NCBI RefSeq assembly: GCF_014155765.1 | Contig: NZ_SCKT01000007.1 | Coordinates: forward strand, 107,372 to 171,371 | Origin: Pantoea dispersa | Lineage (GTDB): Bacteria; Pseudomonadota; Gammaproteobacteria; Enterobacterales; Enterobacteriaceae | DNA: 64,000 nt | Direction: 5' to 3' | Shown: one piece after another, positions 46,984 to 56,428 of the stretch | Layout: each line of letters opens with the position of its first letter | Position numbering within the stretch: the first letter of the stretch is position 1 | Notes under the pieces: generated by a model | Seen by the model: only the letters and a program-made list of their open reading frames with translations | Told to the model about the DNA's origin: nothing | Databases searched by the model: none | Made by a program: the position numbers and the translations under genes

Positions 46984-49533
46984 TCAAAACAGTTCGTGGC
47001 TTTCACCGTTGTCCATGATGGTGGTGCCCACATCATGCACCGAATACTCGGTCGGCTGGGTGCCGTTAATGAAGTACTCCTGACGGGTGTTGCCGCCACC
47101 GTTGGCCAGCTTGCCGGTGCTGCGGTCAATGGTCACCGTCACCACGCCGTCCGGCGGTGTCAGCGGCTGCACCGGCACACCATCCAGCGCCACTTTCATG
47201 TAATCATCCCATGCCGGCTGCGCACTCTTCGCGCCGCCTTCGTAGCCGGAGATCTGATCCGGAATCGCACCCGATACCGTGGTGCGTCCCAGCGCGCGCG
47301 AATCATCGAAGCCAATCCACACCGACGTCACGACGCCCGGACCATAACCGGAGAACCAGGCGTCTTTGGAACTGTTAGTGGTACCGGTTTTGCCGCCGAT
47401 ATCGTTGCGCTTCAGATCGCGGCCGGCACGCCAGCCGGTTCCCATCCAGCCCGGTTCACCGAAGATGTTAGAGTTCAGCGCGCTCTTGATCAGGAACGCC
47501 AGCGGCGTGTTGATCACGTGCGGCGCATACTGCTGATCGCCGGCCGGCTGCGGCTGCGCCGGTACCTGCTCCAGCTCGGGCTGCGGCACGGTCTGATTCT
47601 GCTGCTGATTCGAGGTGGCGACGTTTTCCACGCTCTCTTCATTCAGCGCCACCGACTTTTTGGTGTCGCCATAGATCACCGGCAGATTGCACTGCGGGCA
47701 GGCGATCTTCGGCTGCGCCTGGAAAATCACGCCGCCCTGTTCGTTCTCGATCTTCGCGATGAAGTAAGGATCGACCAGGAAGCCACCGTTGGCCATCACC
47801 GCATAGCCGCGCGCCACCTGCATTGGCGTGAAGGATGCGGCGCCCAGAGCCAGCGACTCGGTATGGATAATGTTCTGCGCCGGGAAGCCAAAGCGCTGCA
47901 GATACTCAGCGGCGTAATCAACGCCCATGGCACGCATCGCGCGCACCATTACCACGTTTTTCGACTCACCCAGCCCCTGGCGTAAACGAATCGGACCCGC
48001 ATAAGTCGGCGGCGAGTTTTTTGGTCGCCAGTCTGCGCCGGCACCGGCATCCCAGCGTGAAATCGGCACGTCGTTGAGGATGGAGGCCAGCGTCAGGCCG
48101 CGGTCCATGGCGGCGGTATACAGGAACGGCTTGATGTTCGAGCCGACCTGACGCAGCGCCTGGGTGGCGCGGTTGAACATACTCTGGTTGAAGTCAAAAC
48201 CGCCCACCAGCGCGCGTACCGCACCGTCTTCCGGATTAAGCGACACCAGCGCCGAGTTCACCAGCGGCACCTGTCCCAGCCACCATGCATCCCCGACTTT
48301 ACGTACCCAAATCTGCTGGCCAGCCTGCAGCACCTGAGTGACGCTGCGCGGCGTCGGGCCCTGCAGGGTGTCGGATTTATACGGACGCGCCCAGCGCACG
48401 CCGGCTAAAGTCAGCGAAACGCTGCTGCCATCTTTCAGCATGGCGGTGGCTTCGTCGGCGCTGGCGCTGGTGACCACGGCGGCATTCAGCGGACCGTAGA
48501 CCGGCAGATTTTTCAGCGTATTGACGATGCGGGTGTGATCCCAGCTGGCTTCACCCACTTTCCACAGCACGTTGGTCGGACCGCGATAGCCGTGACGCAT
48601 ATCGTACGCCATCACGTTGTTACGCACCGCCTGCTGTGCGGCTTCCTGCAGATGGCGGGTCACGGTGGTATACACCTTGTAGCCATCGTCATAGGCGCTG
48701 TCGCCGTAGCGTTTCACCATCTCCTGACGCACTAACTCGGTGAGATACGGTGCAGAGAAGGCAATTTCCGGGCCGTGATAGCTGGCGGTCAGCGGCGTGT
48801 TGCGCGCGTCGTTATACTGCTGCTGCGTGATGTAGTTCTGATCCAGCATGCGAGCCAGCACCACATTACGGCGCGCCAGCGCACGGGCATGGGAATAGAG
48901 CGGGTTAAAGGTCGACGGCGCTTTCGGCAGGCCGGCGATCATCGCCATCTCACTCAGCGACAGCTGATCGACCGGTTTACCGAAGTACACCTGCGCCGCC
49001 GCACCGACGCCGTAAGCGCGATAGCCGAGATAGATTTTATTCAGATACAGCTCAAGGATTTCATCCTTACTCAGCAACTGCTCGATGCGAATCGCCAGGA
49101 AGGCTTCCTTGATTTTACGCATCAGCGTGCGTTCAGGGCTGAGGAAGAAGTTACGCGCCAGCTGCTGCGTAATGGTACTGGCGCCCTGCGAGGCGTGGCC
49201 GGAGACCAGCGCGATGCTGGCGGCGCGGAAAATCCCCACCGGATCGACGCCGTGATGCTCATAAAAGCGGCTGTCTTCGGTGGCGATAAACGCTTTGATT
49301 AGCTCAGGCGGCATCTGTTGCAGGGTGAGCGGGATACGGCGCTTTTCACCGTACTGGGCGATCAGCTCGCCATCCGCGCTGTAAACCTGCATCGGGGTTT
49401 GCAGGCGCACATCTTTCAATGTGTTCACATCAGGCAGCTGCGGCTCTATGTATTTGTACAAACCATAAACCGTGCCGGCTCCCAGCAAAATGCAACACAC
49501 TGCAAGGATCAATAAATACTTTACGAACTTCAC
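46984..49533 (-). CDS. mrcA: Penicillin-binding protein 1A
   Basis: Bifunctional peptidoglycan synthase in the inner membrane, 849 residues (E. coli PBP1A 850). After one transmembrane helix (about 5-27) comes the GT51 glycosyltransferase domain with the catalytic glutamate in ATEDSRFYEHHG. Then the OB-like insertion, and a transpeptidase domain with SxxK (GSNIKPF), the SxN region and KTGTT (GGKTGTTN). The inserted low-complexity segment before the KTG motif (Gln/Pro-rich, about residues 640-680) is longer than the conserved core and is probably a flexible loop. Divergent from hofM. Confidence 0.97.
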   Translation of the reverse strand: MKFVKYLLILAVCCILLGAGTVYGLYKYIEPQLPDVNTLKDVRLQTPMQVYSADGELIAQYGEKRRIPLTLQQMPPELIKAFIATEDSRFYEHHGVDPVGIFRAASIALVSGHASQGASTITQQLARNFFLSPERTLMRKIKEAFLAIRIEQLLSKDEILELYLNKIYLGYRAYGVGAAAQVYFGKPVDQLSLSEMAMIAGLPKAPSTFNPLYSHARALARRNVVLARMLDQNYITQQQYNDARNTPLTASYHGPEIAFSAPYLTELVRQEMVKRYGDSAYDDGYKVYTTVTRHLQEAAQQAVRNNVMAYDMRHGYRGPTNVLWKVGEASWDHTRIVNTLKNLPVYGPLNAAVVTSASADEATAMLKDGSSVSLTLAGVRWARPYKSDTLQGPTPRSVTQVLQAGQQIWVRKVGDAWWLGQVPLVNSALVSLNPEDGAVRALVGGFDFNQSMFNRATQALRQVGSNIKPFLYTAAMDRGLTLASILNDVPISRWDAGAGADWRPKNSPPTYAGPIRLRQGLGESKNVVMVRAMRAMGVDYAAEYLQRFGFPAQNIIHTESLALGAASFTPMQVARGYAVMANGGFLVDPYFIAKIENEQGGVIFQAQPKIACPQCNLPVIYGDTKKSVALNEESVENVATSNQQQNQTVPQPELEQVPAQPQPAGDQQYAPHVINTPLAFLIKSALNSNIFGEPGWMGTGWRAGRDLKRNDIGGKTGTTNSSKDAWFSGYGPGVVTSVWIGFDDSRALGRTTVSGAIPDQISGYEGGAKSAQPAWDDYMKVALDGVPVQPLTPPDGVVTVTIDRSTGKLANGGGNTRQEYFINGTQPTEYSVHDVGTTIMDNGESHELF

Positions 49534-49681
49534 CTGAGAATTCCCATCTGTTGGCGTTTGGGCAGTTTATAAACAATCGCGCGGTAGTATAAAGGCAAGC
49601 CTGACGCTTTGATATACCCGTCAATCTTCATGCAATGCGGGTAATCATCCTTTTCCCTGTAACGATAAGGAGATCGCGCGC

Positions 49682-50491
49682 ATGGCTTTTCAGCGCTGGC
49701 AAATTGGACTGGACATCCAGAACGGGCAACTCTGCGCCCTTGGCATTGAACGACGCCGTCACGGATGGCAGCTGCGACACTGGTGGCAGCAGCCGCTGCC
49801 GCACGATACGTTACGCAACGGCGTGTTGCAAACCTCGCCAGTGTTACAGGAGATGTTGGTGCGCTGGCAACGTCATTTACCCAGGCGCTACTCACTGCGC
49901 GTTGGCCTGCCGCCGCAGCTGGTGCTGCAGCGTACGCTGCCGTTGCCGCAAACCTCACTGCGCGAGCCGGCGCTCAGCCGCTACGTTAACGCGTCCGCAT
50001 CACGCCTGTTCCCGGTCGAAGCCGCCTCGCTGTCGCTGGATTACCGGCTGGGCGGCAGTGCCAGCCAGCTGCACGTCACCGCCGCGCGCCGCGACGTCAT
50101 CGCCCAGTGGCTGGCGCCGCTGCAGCAGGCCGGACTGCGCCCCGACGTGTTTGAGCTGAGCAGTCTGGCACTGACGCAGATCGCCATGCGCGTTCCGCTG
50201 CGCCCGCATCAGTTGCTGATCCATCCGCTCAGCGACCACTGGCTGTGGACGCTGGCCGGCGAAAATAGCGCCTGCGGCGCGGCGACCGAACTCCTGACGC
50301 TCGCCCATCTGCGTGACACCTTTCCCCAGGCACAAACGGTGTTCTGCACCTCACCGCAGGCGTTGCCGGAGGCGGAAGTACAGCGCTGCAAGCCGCTGGC
50401 GCTGCTGCATTATCTGCAACCGCCGCTACCGGCAGAGGCGGGCGCGCTGGCGATTGCGCTAGGCCTGGCGCTGCGTCCGGAGGATTACTGA
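49682..50491 (+). CDS. hofM: PilM-like DNA utilization protein HofM
   Basis: First gene of the hofMNOPQ cluster, related to pilMNOPQ of type IV pili. The 269-residue protein is a PilM-like actin-fold cytoplasmic component (IGLDIQNGQLCALGI at the N terminus). In E. coli these genes are needed to use DNA as a nutrient, and homologues are needed for competence elsewhere. AAGGAGATCGCGC precedes the ATG. Its stop overlaps the hofN start by one base. Confidence 0.88.
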   Translation: MAFQRWQIGLDIQNGQLCALGIERRRHGWQLRHWWQQPLPHDTLRNGVLQTSPVLQEMLVRWQRHLPRRYSLRVGLPPQLVLQRTLPLPQTSLREPALSRYVNASASRLFPVEAASLSLDYRLGGSASQLHVTAARRDVIAQWLAPLQQAGLRPDVFELSSLALTQIAMRVPLRPHQLLIHPLSDHWLWTLAGENSACGAATELLTLAHLRDTFPQAQTVFCTSPQALPEAEVQRCKPLALLHYLQPPLPAEAGALAIALGLALRPEDY

Positions 50492-51033
50492 TGCTGGCGG
50501 TCAATTTGCTCCCGTGGCGGGCACAGCAGTTGCTGCTACGCCGCCAGCACAGTGTGGCGCTGCTGGTTGCCGTGCTGCTGGTAACGCTGTTACTCACGCT
50601 GCTGCTGTGGTGGCGCGCTGAACAGCGGCTCCAGCATGCAGCCCGGCAGCACACCGATATGACCATACAGCTCCAGCAGATCCAGCAACGGCTGGCGCAA
50701 CAGCAAACGCTGATGGCGCAGCGGGATGACCTGTTACGCAGGCAGCAGGCGCAGCAACAGCGGCTGCAGCAGCATCAACGCTGGCAGCAGTTCTGGCAGC
50801 AACTGCCCGCGCTGATGCCGGAGACGCTGTGGCTGAGTCGCGTGGAGCGGCGTCAGGGGCAACTGGTGCTGGACGGTCTGGCGCAGAGCCTGGCTGACGT
50901 CAGCGCGTTCCGCCAGCAGCTGCAGACGCAGCCGCTGTTTGCGGCGGTGAAGCAGGGCAGCGTACAGCGTCAGGCGCAGGGGGATTACCGCTTCGCGCTG
51001 CGCGCCCGGCTGCAGGAGGCGACCGATGAATGA
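50491..51033 (+). CDS. hofN: PilN-like protein HofN
   Basis: A 180-residue membrane protein with the conserved N-terminal NLLPWR motif of PilN, one transmembrane helix (about 20-42) and a Gln-rich helical segment (about 55-105) expected to form a coiled coil. It would join HofM to HofO. The start ATG shares a base with the hofM stop (TGATG) and the 3' end overlaps hofO by 8 bp. Confidence 0.87.
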   Translation: MLAVNLLPWRAQQLLLRRQHSVALLVAVLLVTLLLTLLLWWRAEQRLQHAARQHTDMTIQLQQIQQRLAQQQTLMAQRDDLLRRQQAQQQRLQQHQRWQQFWQQLPALMPETLWLSRVERRQGQLVLDGLAQSLADVSAFRQQLQTQPLFAAVKQGSVQRQAQGDYRFALRARLQEATDE

Positions 51034-51514
51034 GCTCATCCAGCGCTGGCTGCAGCTGGCACTGACGTGGCGGATAGCCAGCCTGCAGCTGCTGGCGCTG
51101 CTGCTACTCGGGCTGGCGTGGCTACTGCTGCTGCGTCCGCAACAGCAGCAATTCAGCACGCTGCAACAGCAGCTGTCACAACTGGCGCAGCAGCACCAGC
51201 AACGTCAGCAGCAGCTGGACGCGCGACCGGCCATCGAACAGCTCCAGGCGGAGATCGCAACGCTGCAGCCAGCGGCAACGGCGGCGTCCGTATCGTTAGA
51301 GCAACTGGTGGCGGCGCGCGGCAATCAGCTCGAGGCCTGGCATCCGGACAGCCAGCCACAGCAGCTGGCGCTGCGCCTGAGCTGGCCGCAATTTCTGCCG
51401 CTGTTCAGCGGGCTGGCTGCGACGGCGTTAGCGGTGCCACAGCGTTTTCAGCTGCAGGCGGAGCAGGGCGTGTTACACAGCGAGTTCTGGCTGGAGAGTG
51501 ACGATGCGGAGTAG
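51026..51514 (+). CDS. hofO: PilO-like protein HofO
   Basis: A 162-residue protein with one transmembrane helix (about 18-35), a Gln-rich coiled-coil segment (about 38-85) and a small periplasmic domain, matching the PilO layout. It overlaps hofN at its start (8 bp) and hofP at its end. Confidence 0.83.
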   Translation: MNELIQRWLQLALTWRIASLQLLALLLLGLAWLLLLRPQQQQFSTLQQQLSQLAQQHQQRQQQLDARPAIEQLQAEIATLQPAATAASVSLEQLVAARGNQLEAWHPDSQPQQLALRLSWPQFLPLFSGLAATALAVPQRFQLQAEQGVLHSEFWLESDDAE

Positions 51515-51884
51515 CGCACTGGTGTTACTGCTGTGCAGCAGCTGGGCGCTGGCGCGCGATCCGTTCCAGCCGCTGACTGCCAGCCAGTGTCAGGCGCCCG
51601 CTGCCGTACCGCAGGGCTGGCGATTACAGGGCATCATTGGTCGCGCGCCGCACTTTGTGGCCTGGCTGGTTTCACCGCAGGGCAAACGTCAGCGGCTGAG
51701 TGCACCAGCTGCTTTTCCGATGGCACCGTGGCAGGTAACGCAGCTCAGTGCACATACGCTGGTACTGAGTGCCCCGCAGAGCTGTCCGCCGCAGCACATT
51801 ACATGGGTAATAAAAGGAGGATTTTATGAAAAGGATGATGCTGCTGCTGTGGCTGGCGCTGAGCAGTCCGCTGCACGCCGCTGA
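51498..51884 (+). CDS. hofP: PilP-like protein HofP
   Basis: A 126-128-residue exported protein with a short signal segment (SSALVLLLCSSWALA) and the PilP-type RDPFQP start of the mature part. The start is either GTG 51498 or ATG 51504; the former gives two extra residues, and both overlap the hofO end. The gene runs 59 bp into hofQ, so the last 20 residues (acidic then Ala-rich) are read in another frame over the HofQ signal peptide. E. coli HofP also has a low-complexity tail. Confidence 0.78.
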   Translation: MTMRSSALVLLLCSSWALARDPFQPLTASQCQAPAAVPQGWRLQGIIGRAPHFVAWLVSPQGKRQRLSAPAAFPMAPWQVTQLSAHTLVLSAPQSCPPQHITWVIKGGFYEKDDAAAVAGAEQSAARR

Positions 51885-53085
51885 TCAGCCCCTGAGCCTG
51901 GTATTTGATGATGCGCCGGTCGAGCGCATTCTGCAGGCGCTGGCTGACTATCAGCAAACCAACCTGCTGATCGCGCCGGGCGTGGAGGGGCGGCTGTCGC
52001 TGCGACTCGATAACGTCGGCTGGGAGCGCGCACTGGCGCTGGTCACGCGGCTGGCGAAACTCACGGTGATCCAGGAGGAGGGTGTGCTGCTGGTCTATCC
52101 GGAGAGCTGGCAGCAGCGACAGGCACAGCAGGCACAAGCGGAGCGTGAAGAGAAGCAGCTGCAGGCGCCGCTTGAGCAGCGCACCGTCACGCTGCACTAC
52201 GCCAGCGCCAGCGATGTTTACCGCAGCCTGCAGGCGGAACGCTCGCTGATGACGCCGCGCGGCAGCGTGACGGTGGATAGCCGTACCAACAGCCTGTTGC
52301 TGCGGGACAGCGCGCAGGCGCTGCGCGACACCGAGCGCTGGCTGCAGGCGCTGGATCTGCCGCTGGAGCAGGTGGAGCTGTCAGCGCACATTGTTACCAT
52401 CAATGAAGAGCATCTGCGCGAGCTCGGCGTCAGCTGGAGCACCGCACCCGGCGATGTCGTCACCGGGGCGCTGCGCAATCCGCAGCTGCTGGTGCCGCTG
52501 ACGGTGAGCAATCCGGCGATACGCGCCGGCATCACGCTCGGACCGATGAGTGGCGAACTGCTTAACCTGGAGCTGAGCGCGCTGGAGCAGGAGAACCAGA
52601 TCGAAATCATCGCCAGCCCGCGGCTGTTTACCTCACACCAGCAGACCGCCACCATCAAGCAGGGCACCGAAATTCCCTACGAGGTGAAATCCGGTAACAG
52701 CGGTGCGACGGCGATTGAGTTCAAAGAGGCGGTGCTGGGCATGGAGGTGACGCCAGTAGTATTGGGCAACGGGCGTATTCAGCTCACGCTGCGGCTGAGC
52801 CAGAACATGCCGGGTCGCAGCCTGACGATGGGGGAAAGTCAGGTGCTGAGCATTGATAAGCAGGAAATCGCCACTCAGGTGACGCTGCGCGACGGTGAAA
52901 CGCTGGCGCTGGGCGGTATTTTCCAGCAGCAGCGCACCCAGGGCGAAAAGCGCGTGCCGTGGCTGGGCGAGGTGCCGCTGCTCGGCAGTCTGTTTCGTCA
53001 GCAGACCGACGAGCGCAAAAAACGTGAGCTGGTGATCTTCATCACGCCGCGACTGGTCAGGGAAGCAGCGCTTACCGCCGGATAA
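51826..53085 (+). CDS. hofQ: Secretin HofQ
   Basis: Outer-membrane secretin related to PilQ, a presumed pore for DNA entry. The 419-residue protein has a signal peptide (about 1-18, LALSSPLHA), an N-terminal short domain (VFDDAPVERILQALADY), the N1 domain and the secretin core ending VPLLGSLFRQQ with VIFITPRLV. GGAGGATTTT stands before the ATG. No pilin or prepilin peptidase gene is nearby. Confidence 0.93.
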   Translation: MKRMMLLLWLALSSPLHAADQPLSLVFDDAPVERILQALADYQQTNLLIAPGVEGRLSLRLDNVGWERALALVTRLAKLTVIQEEGVLLVYPESWQQRQAQQAQAEREEKQLQAPLEQRTVTLHYASASDVYRSLQAERSLMTPRGSVTVDSRTNSLLLRDSAQALRDTERWLQALDLPLEQVELSAHIVTINEEHLRELGVSWSTAPGDVVTGALRNPQLLVPLTVSNPAIRAGITLGPMSGELLNLELSALEQENQIEIIASPRLFTSHQQTATIKQGTEIPYEVKSGNSGATAIEFKEAVLGMEVTPVVLGNGRIQLTLRLSQNMPGRSLTMGESQVLSIDKQEIATQVTLRDGETLALGGIFQQQRTQGEKRVPWLGEVPLLGSLFRQQTDERKKRELVIFITPRLVREAALTAG

Positions 53086-53566
53086 AGCGGAAAATTCGCT
53101 CCATATGACCAACTGCGTTGACGCAGGGCAGGAATTAGCATACAAGGTTTAGCGATTTTAAAACGGTGTAACGGAACGCGGCAGGATAACCTTCCGGCGG
53201 GTGTCAGTGACAAGCGATACTGGCATCGAAAGAAATATGCCCGAATTTTGGGTGGTACAGGACGTCAGCAACGGCACCTATTCCACAGTTTACGCAGGTA
53301 AGCTGTCGGGAGCGACAGGCCCAGCCAGCGCACCTGTAGCGCGCACAAGGATGGCAAAAAAGGAAGAGCGTTACCGTCTCGCGAACCACAGACCGGTCCT
53401 GTTTGAAGGTCGCCGGGGGCAATTTATTCGGTTGCCAAACGGCCATGAGTGTTGAGATAATTTTCCGTCTGACTCTTGCTAACGCTCATGAGGTCTCAGT
53501 TCCTGTCCCGCCAGCAATGTGCTGAACGCGGGGTATCATCAACGAATTCTTAGTAATACCGACAAA
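53086..53566 (+). promoter_or_regulatory. aroK promoter and long leader region
   Basis: A 481-bp gap between hofQ and aroK. A plausible promoter is TTGACG at 53118, 17 bp, TACAAG at 53141. That would give a leader of about 400 nt before aroK. The leader contains a frame 53201-53455 (84 codons) with no recognisable similarity or ribosome site; it is left unannotated. No terminator for hofQ is evident. Confidence 0.35.
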
Positions 53567-54088
53567 ATGGCAGAGAAACGCAATATCTTTCTGGTTGGGC
53601 CGATGGGTGCCGGCAAAAGCACTATTGGTCGTCAGTTAGCTCAGCAACTCAATATGGAATTTTTCGATTCCGATCAGGAAATTGAGCGACGTACCGGAGC
53701 GGATGTAGGCTGGGTATTTGATGTGGAAGGCGAAGCCGGTTTTCGCGATCGTGAAGAGAAAATCATCAACGAGCTGACCGAGAAACAGGGCATTGTCCTG
53801 GCGACCGGTGGCGGCTCCGTCAAATCCCGTGAAACCCGTAATCGTCTCTCCGCCCGCGGTGTGGTCGTCTACCTCGAAACCACCATCGAAAAGCAACTTG
53901 CCCGCACTCAGCGTGATAAAAAGCGTCCGCTGCTGCAGGTTGACGAACCGCCGCGCGAAGTACTGGAAGCGCTGGCTGGCGAACGTAATCCGCTTTATGA
54001 AGAGATCGCTGACGTCACCATTCGCACTGACGATCAAAGTGCAAAAGTTGTCGCCAATCAGATCATCAACATGCTGGAAAAAAATTAA
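53567..54088 (+). CDS. aroK: Shikimate kinase I AroK
   Basis: Phosphorylates shikimate at the 3-OH with ATP in the chorismate pathway. The 173-residue protein is nearly identical to E. coli AroK: P-loop [11 protein letters not shown], the shikimate-binding [11 protein letters not shown] and the GGGSV loop. Start 53567 is the family N terminus [11 protein letters not shown]; a longer frame from 53519 lacks support. aroB follows after 39 bp in the same unit. Confidence 0.98.
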   Translation: MAEKRNIFLVGPMGAGKSTIGRQLAQQLNMEFFDSDQEIERRTGADVGWVFDVEGEAGFRDREEKIINELTEKQGIVLATGGGSVKSRETRNRLSARGVVVYLETTIEKQLARTQRDKKRPLLQVDEPPREVLEALAGERNPLYEEIADVTIRTDDQSAKVVANQIINMLEKN

Positions 54089-54127
54089 TCCAGCACCCTG
54101 AGGGCTCAGCAATAGGTATCGGTCATC

Positions 54128-55216
54128 ATGGAGAAGATCACTGTCTCACTGGGGGATCGCAGTTACCCCATCACCATCGCTGTCGGACTGTTTAACGATC
54201 CGGCTTCTTTTTGGCCGCTGAAAGCCGGCGACAATGCCATGCTGGTGACGAATCAGACGCTGGCACCGATCTATCTGGACAAACTCGCGACGCTGCTGAG
54301 CAACGCCGGGGTGAAAGTGGATCTGGTGATTCTGCCCGACGGTGAGCAGTACAAAACGCTGGCGGTGATGGACGAGGTTTTCACCGCGCTACTGCAGAAG
54401 CCGCACGGCCGTGACACCACGCTGATTGCGCTGGGCGGTGGCGTGATTGGCGATCTGACCGGTTTTGCTGCCGCCAGCTACCAGCGCGGCGTACGCTTTA
54501 TTCAGGTGCCGACCACCTTGCTGTCGCAGGTTGACTCCTCGGTCGGGGGCAAAACTGCGGTGAACCATCCCCTCGGTAAAAACATGATCGGTGCTTTCTA
54601 CCAGCCGGCTTCGGTGGTGGTTGATACCGACTGCCTCACTACGCTGCCGCCGCGCGAGCTGGCCTCCGGTCTGGCGGAAGTGATCAAATACGGCATCATT
54701 CTCGACGGTGAATTTTTCCAGTGGCTGGAGCAGAATCTTGATGCGCTGCTGGCGCTGGATAACACTGCCATGGCTTACTGCATTCGCCGCTGCTGCGAGC
54801 TGAAAGCCGACGTGGTGGCGGCCGACGAGCGTGAAACCGGCCTGCGTGCGCTGCTCAATCTCGGTCATACTTTTGGCCATGCGATTGAAGCGCATATGGG
54901 TTACGGCAACTGGTTGCACGGTGAAGCGGTTGCGGCAGGCATGGTAATGGCGGCGCGCACTGCTGAGCGTCTGGGTCAGTTCAGCGCTGCCGATACTGAC
55001 CGCATTATTGCGCTGCTGCAGCGTGCTGGCCTGCCGGTTAACGGCCCGGCCAGCATGACGGCAGAAGCCTATCTGCCGCACATGATGCGCGATAAAAAAG
55101 TGCTCGGCGGCGAGCTGCGTCTGGTGCTGCCTCTCGCTATTGGCCGCTCCGAAGTGCGTGGCGGCGTGGCGCATGATATGGTGCTGGCTGCGATTAACGA
55201 TTGCAAAGTATCTTGA
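54128..55216 (+). CDS. aroB: 3-dehydroquinate synthase AroB
   Basis: NAD- and metal-dependent conversion of DAHP to 3-dehydroquinate, second step of the shikimate pathway. The 362 residues have the NAD-binding segment [27 protein letters not shown] and the zinc ligands in [11 protein letters not shown] and [12 protein letters not shown]. Operon with aroK and probably damX. Confidence 0.98.
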   Translation: MEKITVSLGDRSYPITIAVGLFNDPASFWPLKAGDNAMLVTNQTLAPIYLDKLATLLSNAGVKVDLVILPDGEQYKTLAVMDEVFTALLQKPHGRDTTLIALGGGVIGDLTGFAAASYQRGVRFIQVPTTLLSQVDSSVGGKTAVNHPLGKNMIGAFYQPASVVVDTDCLTTLPPRELASGLAEVIKYGIILDGEFFQWLEQNLDALLALDNTAMAYCIRRCCELKADVVAADERETGLRALLNLGHTFGHAIEAHMGYGNWLHGEAVAAGMVMAARTAERLGQFSAADTDRIIALLQRAGLPVNGPASMTAEAYLPHMMRDKKVLGGELRLVLPLAIGRSEVRGGVAHDMVLAAINDCKVS

Positions 55217-55309
55217 TTATCCCCGGACTACGTCGGGCTGCTGTCCGGCGGGGAACAGTGAGCAGTGATGCGGCACGTGGGAAGCGTGCCGTTTTACGGA
55301 GGAGGCTAA

Positions 55310-56332
55310 ATGGATGAGTTCAAACCGGAAGACGAGTTAAAACCTGACGCCAGTGACCGCCGTCCCACGCGGCCTCGCAAATCGTCTTCTGCGCCGAAAG
55401 CGAAAGTACCGGTTTCCCGTCAGCATATGATGATGGGCATCGGCATTCTGGTGCTGCTGATTCTGGTGCTGGGCATTGGCTCCGCGCTGACCGGCCCGGA
55501 CGAGAAGAAACCGGCCAGCAACAGCGCCAGCACCGGTAGCGCGGCACCGGCTGGCGGCGGCAGTGAAAAGAATATCGACCTGTCAGGTTCAACCGCCATG
55601 AGCGGCCAGCAGAATGCCACGCCGTCGGCTGAGGGCAGTGCGCCGCAGAATACCGCCGGTAACGCCGCACCTGCCGGCAGTGACGGTCAGTCAATCTCCA
55701 TGCCGTCTGTCTCCTCCACGCCGACTCAGGCAGCACCGGTTGACACACCGGCCAACCAGCAGCGCGTAACGCTGCCGGGCGATCTCAATACCGCGCTGAA
55801 CAATCAGCAGGGTTCCGTTGATGCCGCGGCGCAGGGCGCACAGGGCAACAGTTCGCTGCCTACCGCACCGGCAACGGTCAGCGGCAGCGCCGGCAAAGCG
55901 GTCACGCCGCCGGCGGTACGCGCTGAGACGCCACCGCGCAGCCTCGGTGCCAGCAGCAGCCACAAAACCCCGGCTGCCAGCAAACCGGCTGCAGTGAAAG
56001 AGAACAAAACGCACACCACCACCGCGCACAACAGCGCACCGGCCAGCAGTGGCGGTGCCAGCAAGTCGCTGCCATCGGGCGGCAACTACACGCTGCAGCT
56101 GAGCGGTGCGTCGAAAGAAGCGAGCCTGAACGCCTGGGCGAAGAAACAGAATCTGAGCGGTTATCACGTGTATAAAACCACGCGTAACGGCCAGCCGTGG
56201 TACGTGCTGGTGAGCGGCGCTTATGCCACACCGGCCGAAGCCAAACGTGCAGTAGCTTCACTGCCGGCGGAAGTGCGTGCGGCGAACCCGTGGGTTAAAC
56301 CGCTCAGCCAGGTGAAGAAAGAGAGCCAGTAA
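55310..56332 (+). CDS. damX: SPOR-domain division protein DamX
   Basis: Cell-division protein that localises to the septum by binding denuded glycan. The 340-residue protein has a cytoplasmic basic N terminus (RRPTRPRKSS), a transmembrane helix (about 45-63), a long disordered Ser/Ala/Pro-rich periplasmic linker (about 65-255) and a C-terminal SPOR domain (about 260-335, YTLQLSGASKEASLNAWAKKQ). E. coli DamX has 428 residues, so this copy is shorter, mainly in the linker. Followed by a GC-rich hairpin. Confidence 0.93.
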   Translation: MDEFKPEDELKPDASDRRPTRPRKSSSAPKAKVPVSRQHMMMGIGILVLLILVLGIGSALTGPDEKKPASNSASTGSAAPAGGGSEKNIDLSGSTAMSGQQNATPSAEGSAPQNTAGNAAPAGSDGQSISMPSVSSTPTQAAPVDTPANQQRVTLPGDLNTALNNQQGSVDAAAQGAQGNSSLPTAPATVSGSAGKAVTPPAVRAETPPRSLGASSSHKTPAASKPAAVKENKTHTTTAHNSAPASSGGASKSLPSGGNYTLQLSGASKEASLNAWAKKQNLSGYHVYKTTRNGQPWYVLVSGAYATPAEAKRAVASLPAEVRAANPWVKPLSQVKKESQ

Positions 56333-56339
56333 GTGATGT

Positions 56340-56366
56340 GGGGCCGCGCTGCTGCGGCCCCGTTCT
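56340..56366 (+). terminator. Hairpin between damX and dam
   Basis: GGGGCCGC / GCGGCCCC stem, loop GCTGCT, then GTTCTA, 8 bp after the damX stop. Terminator-like but with few T residues; readthrough into dam is likely. Confidence 0.55.
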
Positions 56367-56428
56367 AAGCGCAGATCTGCTGTCGGTTTCGCCACAGCCA
56401 ATAATTAAGATGTAATAGCCACGACAGC

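Noticed and set aside
51067-51501. 144-codon Ala-rich frame over hofO
   Set aside because: Out-of-frame reading of the Gln-rich coiled-coil segment of hofO; low complexity only.
53201-53455. 84-codon frame in the aroK leader
   Set aside because: No ribosome site and no similarity recognised; kept as possible but unsupported.
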